This document shows positions 36,350 to 44,996 of a stretch of DNA of 64,000 nucleotides, piece after piece (position 1 is the first letter of the stretch; every line of letters begins with the position of its first letter). Source of the DNA: Haloactinopolyspora alba (lineage in GTDB: Bacteria > Actinomycetota > Actinomycetes > Jiangellales > Jiangellaceae). The stretch lies in the NCBI RefSeq assembly GCF_003014555.1, contig NZ_PYGE01000020.1:26128-90127 (forward strand), in the 5' to 3' direction. The notes below the pieces were generated by a model. The model saw only the letters and a list, made by a program, of their open reading frames with translations. It was not told where the DNA came from and ran no database searches. The translations under genes were made by a program, and so were the position numbers.

Positions 36350-37245
36350 CGCTCGCCCGCCAGGTCCCGGGCCAGCAGGCCGGCGCCGACGCACCCGGCG
36401 CCGTCGCCGAGCTGCGCCGGGACGAGCCTGGGCACCCGGTGGAAGGTCAGCCGTGACCGCAGCCGCCGTTCCAGCGGTTCGATCACCAGCTCACCCGACT
36501 CACCCAGCCCGCCGCCGATGGCGATCACCTCCGGCGCGACCAGTCCCACCAGGCTCGCCAGCCCACGGGCCAGCGCGTCCAGCGCCTCGTCCCACACCTC
36601 GACGGCGACCGCGTCCCCCAGCCGAACGCGGTCGGCGACGTCGCGACTGCCTGACACGCCGGCGCCGGTGCGCTGCGCATACCGCCGTGTGACCGCCGCG
36701 GCCGACGCGATCGCCTCCAGGCACCCCTGGCCGCCGCACGCGCACGGCAGGTCGTGCCCGACGTCGATGTGCCCGACCTCGCCCGCGTAGCCGTCGCCGC
36801 GGCACAACACGCCGTCGACGACGAGCGCCGCCGCGATCCCCGTGCCGACCGGAACGAACGCGGCGTTCGCGACGCCACGGCAGGCGCCCACCCGCTGCTC
36901 GGCCAGGCCGCCGGCGCGGACGTCGTGCCCGACAGCCACCGGGCAGCCGAGCCGCTCGGCCAGCACGGCGCCGACGGGGACGTCGTGCCACGCCAGGTTC
37001 TCCGACATCACGGCCACCCCGGCGTTCTCGTCCACCACTCCGGGCACCACGACGCCGACCGCCGCCGGCGGATGCGGCCCGCGCAGCTTCTCGACCACGC
37101 CCACGACGGCGTCCAGGACGGCCGCGCCGTCGGCGCCGGTAGGCGGCGTCTCGGCACGGTGCTCACGGCTCAGCCGGCCGGCACGGTCGACGACACCACT
37201 CTTGATGGACGTGCCGCCGACGTCGACGGCGATCACCTCGGACAT
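36346..37245 (-). CDS. ROK-family sugar kinase (probable N-acetylhexosamine kinase)
   Basis: A 299-residue ROK kinase. The N-terminal phosphate loop is IAVDVGGTSIKSGVVD and the ROK zinc centre is GHIDVGHDLPCACGGQGCLE with its three Cys and a His. Catalytic Asp is expected in VAVGHDVRAGGL. ABC importers deliver unphosphorylated sugar, so this enzyme should make the 6-phosphate of GalNAc, GlcNAc or a related amino sugar. It starts 2 bases after the agaS stop and overlaps pfkB by ATGA. Confidence 0.85.
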   Translation of the reverse strand: MSEVIAVDVGGTSIKSGVVDRAGRLSREHRAETPPTGADGAAVLDAVVGVVEKLRGPHPPAAVGVVVPGVVDENAGVAVMSENLAWHDVPVGAVLAERLGCPVAVGHDVRAGGLAEQRVGACRGVANAAFVPVGTGIAAALVVDGVLCRGDGYAGEVGHIDVGHDLPCACGGQGCLEAIASAAAVTRRYAQRTGAGVSGSRDVADRVRLGDAVAVEVWDEALDALARGLASLVGLVAPEVIAIGGGLGESGELVIEPLERRLRSRLTFHRVPRLVPAQLGDGAGCVGAGLLARDLAGER

Positions 37246-37247
37246 GG

Positions 37248-38138
37248 TCAGGCTCCCGGCAGGACGACGGACCGGGTCAGGTTACGCGGCCGGTCCGCGT
37301 TCATCCCCCGGTCGTCGGCCAGCACGGCCGCCAGCCGCTGCGCCACGATCAGGTGCGCCATCGGATCGAGGTCGCTGGTGACGAAGTCCGCTCCGGTCGC
37401 GGCGACGTCGTCGTCGAGACCGGAGGGCGGCGTTCCGAACGACCAGACCGTGCGGCCGGGCTCCGCGATCGCGATCGGCCCGTGCCGGTAGTCCATGGCC
37501 GGGTAGGCCTCGGCCCACATCTGCGCGGACTCGCGCAGCTTGAGGGCCGCCTCGTGCGCCAGGCCGACCGTCCAGCCGGTGCCGACGAAGCTGAACTGTC
37601 CGCTCTCGCGCAGCCCGTCCAGCGGCTCGGCCAGGGCCTTCTCGGCGTCGGCGATCGGCACGGACAGGTCCTGACCCAGGTGGGCACGCAGCAACGCCAG
37701 GGTGCTGGTGGCCGAGCGGGTCTGCACGACCGACTCCTCGTCGGCGAAGTCGAGCACGACGGAGTGCTCCGCGGCCTCGGTGACCGGCGAGGCGGGGACG
37801 GCGGTCAGCGCGACCGTGCGGGCGGCATCGACGCCGGCCAGCAACCGCAGCACCTCGGTGGTGGTACCGGAACGGGTGATGGCGACGACCGCGTCGTAGC
37901 GCCGGCCGTCGGGCATCTCCGACGCGGCGAACGCGTCGGTCTCGCCGAGACCCGCGCCCTCGCGCATCGCGGCGTAGGACATCGCCATGAACCAGGACGT
38001 CCCGCAGCCGACCACGGCCACGCGTTCACCCGGCTCCGGCAGCACGCTCCGCGCCGCCGGCAGCGCACCGGCCGCGCGTTCCCAGCATGCCGGCTGACCA
38101 GCGATCTCCGCCTTCGTGTGTGTGCTCATCGATGTCAT
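37248..38138 (-). CDS. agaS: SIS-domain sugar-phosphate deaminase/isomerase (AgaS-like)
   Basis: A 296-residue protein with two SIS domains: VVGCGTSWFMAMSYAAM and AITRSGTTTEVL in the first; FVGTGWTVGLAHEAALKLRE and YRHGPIAIAEPG in the second. It has no glutaminase domain, so it is not GlmS. AgaS members deaminate and isomerise galactosamine 6-phosphate to tagatose 6-phosphate, which fits the kinase and aldolase that follow. ATG 38138 has GAGGAG at 3 bases; ATG 38129 would be the alternative. First gene of the operon. Confidence 0.82.
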   Translation of the reverse strand: MTSMSTHTKAEIAGQPACWERAAGALPAARSVLPEPGERVAVVGCGTSWFMAMSYAAMREGAGLGETDAFAASEMPDGRRYDAVVAITRSGTTTEVLRLLAGVDAARTVALTAVPASPVTEAAEHSVVLDFADEESVVQTRSATSTLALLRAHLGQDLSVPIADAEKALAEPLDGLRESGQFSFVGTGWTVGLAHEAALKLRESAQMWAEAYPAMDYRHGPIAIAEPGRTVWSFGTPPSGLDDDVAATGADFVTSDLDPMAHLIVAQRLAAVLADDRGMNADRPRNLTRSVVLPGA

Positions 38139-38193
38139 CGTCTCCTCGTCGGGTGTCGCAGCGAGCGGTGTTGACGAACCACTGACCTACTGC

Positions 38194-38286
38194 ACTATAT
38201 CGCTCGATAGATGTCTGAATCGATCAGACTCGATCACCACCATGCGCACTTGGTCAAGATTGCGGTCGGGTCACGGCCTGTTGACA
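38194..38286. promoter_or_regulatory. Divergent control region of agaS operon and sugar ABC operon
   Basis: For agaS there is a -10-like TATAGT (minus strand, 38199-38194). TATCG-CT-CGATA (38198-38209) overlaps it, and GTCTGA-ATCGA-TCAGAC (38213-38229) lies near its -35. For the ABC operon a consensus TTGACA is at 38281-38286. The CTGA(A)TCGATCAG palindrome is close to CCTGATCGATCAGG before GH84. The DeoR-type repressor at the end of the ABC operon is the natural candidate to bind here. Confidence 0.5.
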
Positions 38287-38398
38287 CCGGCACGCCACTG
38301 GCGCAGCATTTGTCGCAACTGCGAGATGATTTGTGCGCGAAACTAGCTTGAAACGAGTACAAACAATCATCCACCTGGGATGACACCTGGAGGCGGAC

Positions 38399-39646
38399 GT
38401 GAGAACACCGGTGCGGACGACTGCCGCGGCCGTGGCGATGGGGCTGACCCTCACCGCATGCGGCTTCAGCGGCGGTGACGAAGGGTCGAGCGGCGACGAC
38501 GCGGGCGGCGGGACCACCATCGACCTGCTGGTGCCGCAGTACAGCGATCAGACCAAGGCGCTCTGGCAAGAGATCATCGCCGGGTTCGAGGAACAGAACT
38601 CCGGCATCTCGGTGAACCTCGAGGTCCAGTCCTGGGACAACATCAACGACGTCGTCCGGACCAAGGTCCAGGCCGGCGAGGCACCGGACATCCTGAACAT
38701 CGACGCGTTCAGCGGGTTCGCCAAGGACGATCTGCTGTACCCCGCCGAGGAGGTCGTCTCGCCCGAGACGCTCGACGACTTCCAGCAGTCGTTCATCGAC
38801 AACGCCACGCTGGACGGCACCGTCTACGGGCTGCCGTTGATCGCCTCCGCCCGGGCCCTGTTCTACAACAAGGACGTGCTGGCCCAGGCAGGCGTCAGCG
38901 AGCCGCCGTCCACCTGGGACCAGCTGCTGTCCACCGCCACCAAGATCAGCGAACTGGACGCCGACGTCTACGGCTACGGCATGCCGCTCGGCAGCGAGGA
39001 GGCCCAGGCCGAGACGTCGATCTTCACCTTCGGCGCCGGCGGCGCGTGGACCGACGGCGACTCGATCACCGTCGACACCCCGGAGAACCTGGAAGCCCTG
39101 AAGTTCATGAAGAGCATGATCGACGCGGGCGTCACCCAGCCGGACCCGGGTGCCACCGACCGCACCCCGATGCTCGACGTGTTCATCCAGGGCAAGATCG
39201 CCATGGCGGTCGGGCTCCCGCCGACCATCGGGCAGATCGAGGAGCGCAACCCGGACCTCAACTACGGCATCGCCCCGGTGCCGACCAAGGACGGCGAGCC
39301 GGTCACCCTCGGCGTCGCCGACCACCTGATGGCCTTCCGCAACGACGACGACAAGAAGGACGCCATCCGCGCGTTCCTGGACCACTTCTACAGCCAGGAC
39401 GTGTACCTGTCGTTCGTGGACGCCGAGGGCTTCCTGCCCACCACCAAGTCGGGCGCCGACGGAACCGAGAACGCCGACCGGTTCTCCGAGTTCCTCGAGG
39501 TGCTGCCGAACGCCAGGTTCTACCCGAGCACGAACGAGGCGTGGGCGGCGACGCAGGGTGCCCTGCAGACGCTGGTCGGCCAGATCCAGTCGAAGGACGC
39601 CGCCGCGGTGCTGAAGCAGATCCAGGACAAGGCCGACGCGGCCTGA
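38399..39646 (+). CDS. ABC sugar-binding lipoprotein
   Basis: A 415-residue extracellular solute-binding protein of cluster 1 (maltose-type). The lipobox is LTLTACGFSG, with the lipid-modified Cys at residue 21, followed by an acidic Gly-rich linker. SBP_bac_1 features include GEAPDILNIDAFSGFAKD and DGTVYGLPLIASARALFYNKD. GTG 38399 follows TGGAGGCGG. It begins the operon SBP-permease-permease-DeoR. No ATP-binding subunit is encoded here, so a shared MsiK-type ATPase elsewhere is likely, as is usual in actinobacteria. Confidence 0.92.
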   Translation: MRTPVRTTAAAVAMGLTLTACGFSGGDEGSSGDDAGGGTTIDLLVPQYSDQTKALWQEIIAGFEEQNSGISVNLEVQSWDNINDVVRTKVQAGEAPDILNIDAFSGFAKDDLLYPAEEVVSPETLDDFQQSFIDNATLDGTVYGLPLIASARALFYNKDVLAQAGVSEPPSTWDQLLSTATKISELDADVYGYGMPLGSEEAQAETSIFTFGAGGAWTDGDSITVDTPENLEALKFMKSMIDAGVTQPDPGATDRTPMLDVFIQGKIAMAVGLPPTIGQIEERNPDLNYGIAPVPTKDGEPVTLGVADHLMAFRNDDDKKDAIRAFLDHFYSQDVYLSFVDAEGFLPTTKSGADGTENADRFSEFLEVLPNARFYPSTNEAWAATQGALQTLVGQIQSKDAAAVLKQIQDKADAA

Positions 39647-39676
39647 CGCCGGACCCCGGTCGAGAGAAGGGCGGGA

Positions 39677-40633
39677 ATGACTGCTCCCCCGGCGGCGACG
39701 CCGCCAGCCACCCCGGAGAGCGCCGTGACGGGCACGCGGCGCCCCCGGGGCCGACCCGGCCGATGGTCGGCCCTGGGCCGGGCGCTGCCATGGCTCACCC
39801 CGGCGCTGCTGCTCATCGCCGGCGTCGTGCTGTTCCCCGCCGGCTACATGGCGTGGACCTCCGTCCGCGACCTGAGCCAGTTCGGCATGGACAACGGACC
39901 GGCCGGCCTGGACAACTACGCCCGGCTGCTGGAGTTCGGCGCACTGCCCAGGGTGCTGCTGAACACCGTCGTCTGGGTCTTCGGCGTGGTCGTCACGACC
40001 GTGCTGATCTCACTGGGCCTCGCGCAGTTCCTGGACAAGGCCTTCCCCGGACGGCGCATCGTCCGCCTCGCCGTGATCATCCCGTGGGCGGCCAGCGTGG
40101 TCATGACCACGACGGTGTTCTACTACGGCATGGACCCGTTCTACGGGGTCATCAACACCTTCCTCGTCGACGTCGGGCTGCTCGACCAGCCGTACGGCTT
40201 CACCCGCAACGCCCTGCCCGCGTTCCTGACGGCCATGGGCATCGCGGTGTTCGTGTCGCTGCCGTTCACCACGTACACGCTGCTCGCGGGGCTGCAGACG
40301 ATCACGCTCGACGTCCGCGAGGCCGCGCAGATGGACGGAGCCGGACCGTGGGCGGCCTACCGGCAGATCATCCTGCCGCTGCTGCGCCCGGCGCTGGCCG
40401 TGGCCACCATCATCAACATCATCAACGTGTTCAACTCGCTGCCGATCCTGCAGGTGATGACCGGGTCCATCCCCGGATACTCCGCCGACACGACCACCAC
40501 CCTGATCTTCAAGTTCATCCGGGCCGACCGGCAGATCGACACCGCCAGTGCACTGAGCGTGCTGAACTTCGTGATCGTCCTCGGCGTGATCCTCGTCTAC
40601 CTGAAGGTCGTCAAGCCGATGAGGGAGGACTAG
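39677..40633 (+). CDS. ABC sugar permease, MalF type
   Basis: A 318-residue inner-membrane permease. After a cytoplasmic Pro/Arg-rich start it has six membrane helices. The EAA loop that contacts the ATPase is EAAQMDGAGPWAAYRQIILPLLRP. ATG 39677 follows AGAAGGGCGGG. It lies 30 bases after the binding-protein gene and 4 bases before the second permease. Confidence 0.92.
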   Translation: MTAPPAATPPATPESAVTGTRRPRGRPGRWSALGRALPWLTPALLLIAGVVLFPAGYMAWTSVRDLSQFGMDNGPAGLDNYARLLEFGALPRVLLNTVVWVFGVVVTTVLISLGLAQFLDKAFPGRRIVRLAVIIPWAASVVMTTTVFYYGMDPFYGVINTFLVDVGLLDQPYGFTRNALPAFLTAMGIAVFVSLPFTTYTLLAGLQTITLDVREAAQMDGAGPWAAYRQIILPLLRPALAVATIINIINVFNSLPILQVMTGSIPGYSADTTTTLIFKFIRADRQIDTASALSVLNFVIVLGVILVYLKVVKPMRED

Positions 40634-40637
40634 AGCC

Positions 40638-41546
40638 GTGGCCGTCACCGCGCCGTCCCCGGTCTCCGAGCAGACCGGCTCCACCACCGGCCGGCCACGC
40701 CGTCCCCGACGCGGGCGCGGTTCCCGGCGCCGCCGCGGGCTGCTGGCCGCGGCAGGGGCGGTCGTCGCCCTGGTCTTCGTCGCGCCGTACCTGATCATGC
40801 TGGTGGGGTCGTTCAAGACCCGCTCGGAGATTCTCCGGGTCCCGCCGACCTACCTGCCGGAGACGTGGCACCCGTCGAACTACGTCGACATGTGGTCCAC
40901 GCCCGAGACGCCGCTGCCGTACAACCTGGTCTCGACCATCGTGATCTCGGTGTGCGCGACGCTGCTGGTGCTGTGTGTCGCGGTGCCGGCGGCGTACTAC
41001 ACCGCCAGGTTCCGCTTCCCCGGACGGCTGCTGTTCCTGCTGCTCGTGCTGGTCACCCAGATGCTGCAACCGGCCGTGCTGGCGGCGGGGCTGTTCCGGG
41101 AGTTCGTCACGCTCGGCATTCACGACACCTGGCTGGCGATGATCCTGGTCAACGGCGCGTTCAACCTGTCGTTCGCGGTCTGGATCATGCACAGCTTCTT
41201 CGCCTCCGTGCCGAAGGAGCTGGACGAGGCGGCGATGATCGACGGCGCGTCCCGGCTGCAGATCCTGCGCCGGATCACCGCGCCGCTCGTCTGGCCGGGC
41301 GTGGTCACCGCGATCATCTTCACGTTCGTCAACTGCTGGAACGAGTTCGCCGCCAGCCTCGTCATCCTCACCACCGCCGAGAACCAGCCACTGTCGGTGG
41401 CGTTGACGAAGTTCGTGGGTCAGTACGAGTCCGCCTGGCAGTATGTGTTCGGGGTGTCGATCGTCGGTATCGTGCCCGTCGTCGTCTTGTTCGCACTGAT
41501 CGAGAAGCGGCTCGTCGCCGGTCTCACCGCGGGAGCCGTGAAGTAA
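40638..41546 (+). CDS. ABC sugar permease, MalG type
   Basis: A 302-residue permease with six helices and the EAA loop DEAAMIDGASRLQILRRI. The C-terminus (LIEKRLVAGLTAGAVK) is typical of MalG-type subunits. GTG 40638 follows GGAGG in the end of the previous gene. It forms the channel with the preceding permease. Confidence 0.92.
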   Translation: MAVTAPSPVSEQTGSTTGRPRRPRRGRGSRRRRGLLAAAGAVVALVFVAPYLIMLVGSFKTRSEILRVPPTYLPETWHPSNYVDMWSTPETPLPYNLVSTIVISVCATLLVLCVAVPAAYYTARFRFPGRLLFLLLVLVTQMLQPAVLAAGLFREFVTLGIHDTWLAMILVNGAFNLSFAVWIMHSFFASVPKELDEAAMIDGASRLQILRRITAPLVWPGVVTAIIFTFVNCWNEFAASLVILTTAENQPLSVALTKFVGQYESAWQYVFGVSIVGIVPVVVLFALIEKRLVAGLTAGAVK

Positions 41547-41557
41547 GGAGCCCGGAC

Positions 41558-42391
41558 GTGACCGAGCAGCCGATGGAGGGCAGCGACGCCGCCGACGGCC
41601 ACACGCCGGACCGGGCGCACCGCTGGCGGCAGATGCTCGACCTGCTGGCCGAGCGCGGGCGGCTCAGCGTCGGCGAGACCGCGAACGCGCTCGCCGTCTC
41701 CGAGGCGACGGTGCGTCGCGACTTCACCGAGCTGGCCCGGCAGCAGCTGGTCACGCGCACGCACGGCGGCGTGCTGGCCACGTCGGTCGCCTACGACCTC
41801 CCGGCGCGGTACCGCTCGTCGTCCGAGCACGACCCGAAGGAGCGCATCGCGGCCGCGGCCGCCGACATGGTCGAGCCGGGCATGGTCGTCGGGTTCAACG
41901 GCGGCACGACGACGTCGGCCACGGCCCGGCGGCTGGCCTCGCGCATCGAGCACGGCCCGCAGTCCGGCGACCCGGCGCTGACCGTGGTCACCAACGCGCT
42001 CAACATCGCCACCGAGATGGTGCTGCGCCCGCACATCCGGACCGTCTCCCTCGGCGGCGTGGCCCGGCCGCAGTCGTACGAGATGACGGGGCCGCTGGCG
42101 ACGCTGGTGCTCAACGAGCTCTGGCTCGACCTGCTCATCCTCGGTGTCGACGGGCTGTCGGCCGGCGGGGGCGCGTCCTGCCGGCACGTCGGCGAGGCGG
42201 GCATCAACGCCCTCATGGTCCAGCGCGCCGACCGGGTGGTCATCGTCGGCGGCGGAGAGAAGATCGGGCAGCGGGCGTTCGCGCGGATCTGCGACGTCGA
42301 CAGGGTGACCGTCCTGGTGACGGATCCAGGCGCCCCGGACGACGACGTCACGGCGCTGGAGTCGGCCGGGGTGGACGTCCGCGTCGTCTGA
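41558..42391 (+). CDS. DeoR-family transcriptional regulator (AgaR-like)
   Basis: A 277-residue repressor. The N-terminal helix-turn-helix is RLSVGETANALAVSEATVRRDFTELARQQLVTRTHGG, and the effector domain has GFNGGTTTSATARRLASR and ALMVQRADRVVIVGGGEKIG. DeoR proteins sense sugar phosphates. GTG 41558 has AAGGAG at 8 bases. Last gene of the ABC operon, it probably controls the ABC operon, the divergent agaS operon and perhaps the GH84 and GH31 genes. The effector is unknown; a pathway sugar phosphate is likely. Confidence 0.88.
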   Translation: MTEQPMEGSDAADGHTPDRAHRWRQMLDLLAERGRLSVGETANALAVSEATVRRDFTELARQQLVTRTHGGVLATSVAYDLPARYRSSSEHDPKERIAAAAADMVEPGMVVGFNGGTTTSATARRLASRIEHGPQSGDPALTVVTNALNIATEMVLRPHIRTVSLGGVARPQSYEMTGPLATLVLNELWLDLLILGVDGLSAGGGASCRHVGEAGINALMVQRADRVVIVGGGEKIGQRAFARICDVDRVTVLVTDPGAPDDDVTALESAGVDVRVV

Positions 42392-42393
42392 TG

Positions 42394-42587
42394 TCACCTG
42401 ATCACGCGTTCTTCACCTGATCACGCGTTCGTCACCTGATCACTGTCCGGCGAACGATCAGGTGACACAACAGCCGCGGACCGCGCTGTGGCGGGGCCGT
42501 CTCGTCACCTGATCGTCTCCATCATGTGGACGTCGGATGATCAGGTGCACGCTGGACGCCGAGCGCGGCTTTCACGTCACCTGATCA
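42394..42587. repeat. Cluster of seven TCACCTGATC words
   Basis: The word TCACCTGATC occurs forward at 42394, 42413, 42432, 42505 and 42577 and inverted at 42456-42465 and 42538-42547 (nine of ten bases). The first three are a 19-bp tandem repeat (unit TCACCTGATCACGCGTTC plus one base). Copies 3 and 4 form a hairpin with a 10-bp stem. The region separates the convergent DeoR and LCP genes and has no gene of its own. Confidence 0.85.
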
Positions 42588-42632
42588 TTCTTCGGTGTGT
42601 CGCTCCCGCCGCCGCATCCACCGCGCGGCGGT

Positions 42633-44204
42633 TCAGCAGACCGCGGAGATCTCCTGAGCGCCCTCGTCCTCGCTCGGCGTCTCCTCGCCTCCCGGCTCGC
42701 TGCCCGTGCCGGGGTCACCCGTGCCGGCCTCGTCGCCGGGGTCGCCGGAATCGCCGGTCGCGGGACCGTCGGGCTCGCCCCGCTCACCGTCGTCGGTACC
42801 GCCTTCGGGCGGGGCCGTCGTGGCGGGGTCCGTGGCGGACGGGTCCGGCTCCGACTCCGGCGGCTTCAGCGACTCGCGCACGAACTTCCGGATCAGCTCG
42901 TAGTCCGGGTCGTTGTAGTCCACGATCTCGTCGGTGAACGGCAGGCTCCGGATGCCCGCGTCCTGCACCTTCAGCGCCAGCTCGGCGAAGTCGTCGAGGC
43001 GCTGGCGGCCGATGTCGGTGGACATCGTCTGCTCCGCCGCCGACGCCAGCTGCTGGTAGCGCTGCAGCACGTTGAACGGATTGACCTGCTGGGCGATGGC
43101 GCCGATGACACAGCGCTGCCGGCGCATCCGCTCGTAGTCGTCGCTGATCGGCGGCGGCCCGCAACGGGCACGGGCGAACCACAGCGCGTGGTAACCGTCG
43201 AGGTGCTGGTTCTGGCCCTTCTCGATCCAGCCGCTCGGTTCGGTGCAGCCGCCCCACTGGCTCTTCTTGGTGCCGATCGGGATCCGGTACGGCACGTCCA
43301 GCCGGATGCCGCCCAGGGCGTCCACGATGGTCTGGAACCCCTCGAGGTTGACCATCACGTAGTACGAGATCTTCAGCCCCAGCGCCTCGCCGACGGCGAG
43401 CTTCAGCGCCTCGGCGCCCGGGTCCTTGACGCCCTCGAAGTAGTCCGGGAACTCGGCCGGCAGGTTGCGGTACATCGCGAACAACCAGTACGCCGACTCC
43501 GGCTCGCCGTGGTAGCCGTCCGGGTAGGCGTCACGCAGCGGCCCCTCGGGCAGCGGCACGTACTGCAGGTTCCGCGGCAACGAGAACAGCGCGGTTTCGC
43601 CGGTGTCGGTGTCGATGCTGGCCACCATGACCGTGTCGGTGCGCGTGCCGTCGCGGTTCTCGCCGCTGTCGGCGCCGAGGATCAGCACGTTGACGCGGGG
43701 CTGACCGGCCCAGGGGTCCTGCTCGGTGGCGTCCTTCGGGATGGTCAGGCTGTGCTGCTTCTCCTCGTCGGCGAAGACCGACTCGATGGTGTCGCGTTGT
43801 TTGAAGGCGTACCGGCTGCCGATACCCAACGGCGCCACCACCAGGGACGCCGCGACCACCACCACGAGCGCGCCGCCCAGCCGTTGGACGACGTTCAACC
43901 CCGGCGGCTGCAGCAGGTACAGGCTGACGACCGCGCACAGCAGCCACGCCGCGGCGACGCCCAGTAGCCCCACGCCGACCATCTCGATGCGTTCCGGGTC
44001 GGTGCCCAGCCGCAGCAGTCCGGTACCACCGGCTCGCACCGAGTACACGGCCGCGGCGGCACCGGTGAGGACGAACGCGGCGAACACGATCCAGCCGGTC
44101 CACCGGCGTCCCGCGGCGACCAGGCCGATGCCCGGGATCAGCGCGCCCAGACCCGCCCGGCCGAGGAAGCCCGAGTAATGTCCGCTGGTGTCCTCACCGC
44201 TCAT
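42633..44204 (-). CDS. LytR-CpsA-Psr (LCP) family cell-wall ligase
   Basis: A 523-residue membrane protein. It has four N-terminal membrane helices, then an extracellular LCP domain (about 165-390): VNVLILGADSGENRDGTRTDTVMVASID, the pyrophosphate-binding Arg set in ARARCGPPPISDDYERMRRQR, and GGIRLDVPYRIPIG. The tail is Glu/Gly/Asp-rich and disordered. LCP enzymes attach wall polymers to peptidoglycan. The multi-helix N-terminus is unusual, since most LCP proteins have one anchor. ATG 44204. Confidence 0.88.
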   Translation of the reverse strand: MSGEDTSGHYSGFLGRAGLGALIPGIGLVAAGRRWTGWIVFAAFVLTGAAAAVYSVRAGGTGLLRLGTDPERIEMVGVGLLGVAAAWLLCAVVSLYLLQPPGLNVVQRLGGALVVVVAASLVVAPLGIGSRYAFKQRDTIESVFADEEKQHSLTIPKDATEQDPWAGQPRVNVLILGADSGENRDGTRTDTVMVASIDTDTGETALFSLPRNLQYVPLPEGPLRDAYPDGYHGEPESAYWLFAMYRNLPAEFPDYFEGVKDPGAEALKLAVGEALGLKISYYVMVNLEGFQTIVDALGGIRLDVPYRIPIGTKKSQWGGCTEPSGWIEKGQNQHLDGYHALWFARARCGPPPISDDYERMRRQRCVIGAIAQQVNPFNVLQRYQQLASAAEQTMSTDIGRQRLDDFAELALKVQDAGIRSLPFTDEIVDYNDPDYELIRKFVRESLKPPESEPDPSATDPATTAPPEGGTDDGERGEPDGPATGDSGDPGDEAGTGDPGTGSEPGGEETPSEDEGAQEISAVC

Positions 44205-44365
44205 GAAAATGATGCCGCGCGCCGTGCCCGATCGCTCCGCGCGGTCGTGCCTCCTTCGTCAGGTGGGGCCTCGTGCGGACGGTTGTCGCTCATTGTGCCG
44301 TACGGCCTCCGCCGGACCGCCGACCCCACGCCGCGGCGCGGCGCCGACGAACCGTGCCAAAACGG

Positions 44366-44881
44366 TCAGAGCTTGCGGATCATGATCACGGAGTCGCGGT
44401 CGTCACCGGGCGCTACTCTGATCATGCCAGGAACCCGCCCCGTCTCGACATAGCCGCACGACTCGTAAAAGCGCCCGAGCCCGGTTCCGTCACGATACGT
44501 CAGGTGCAGGAACTCCAGTCCGTCCGCGCGGGCCAGCTCCGCGAGACCGTCCAACAGCCGCCGGCCACGGCCGCCTCCCTGCCACTTCGGATGCACCTGT
44601 AACCGCAGCACGGTCGCCCAGTGCCGGAACAACGGCTTGGCGGAGCCCACCAGGAAACCGAAGCCGGCAGGGGTGCCGTCGACGCGCAGCACACCGAGGG
44701 TCGTGGTGCCTGCCGTCATCCCCGCGAGCTCGCCGTCCAGTGTCGGACGGACGTCGTCGGCGTCCACCGGCCCGACGAACCCGACCGAGCCGCCGTCGTT
44801 CGTCACGTCCACCCAGCAGTTCAGCATCCAGTCACGCAGTTCCGGCTCGACGTGCGCGACGCGTTCGACGGTCTCCTCCAT
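44366..44881 (-). CDS. GNAT-family N-acetyltransferase
   Basis: A 171-residue GNAT protein. The acetyl-CoA loop (motif A) is VLRLQVHPKWQGGGRGRRLLDGLAEL, followed by motif B LTYRDGTGLGRFYESCGYVETGR. ATG 44881 (MEETVERVAHVEPELRDWML) is chosen; longer in-frame forms lack family similarity. It is divergent from the XPB gene, 115 bases away. Substrate unknown. Confidence 0.85.
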   Translation of the reverse strand: MEETVERVAHVEPELRDWMLNCWVDVTNDGGSVGFVGPVDADDVRPTLDGELAGMTAGTTTLGVLRVDGTPAGFGFLVGSAKPLFRHWATVLRLQVHPKWQGGGRGRRLLDGLAELARADGLEFLHLTYRDGTGLGRFYESCGYVETGRVPGMIRVAPGDDRDSVIMIRKL

Positions 44882-44996
44882 GCCCTCGACCGTACGCAGC
44901 GACCCACCCGCGACGTGCCGGGAGGGTGCGGTCCGGGCCACCCGCGCTGCCCGCGCACTTTTGGCCCGCCCGCGTCCGGCGAGGACAATGGCGTAG

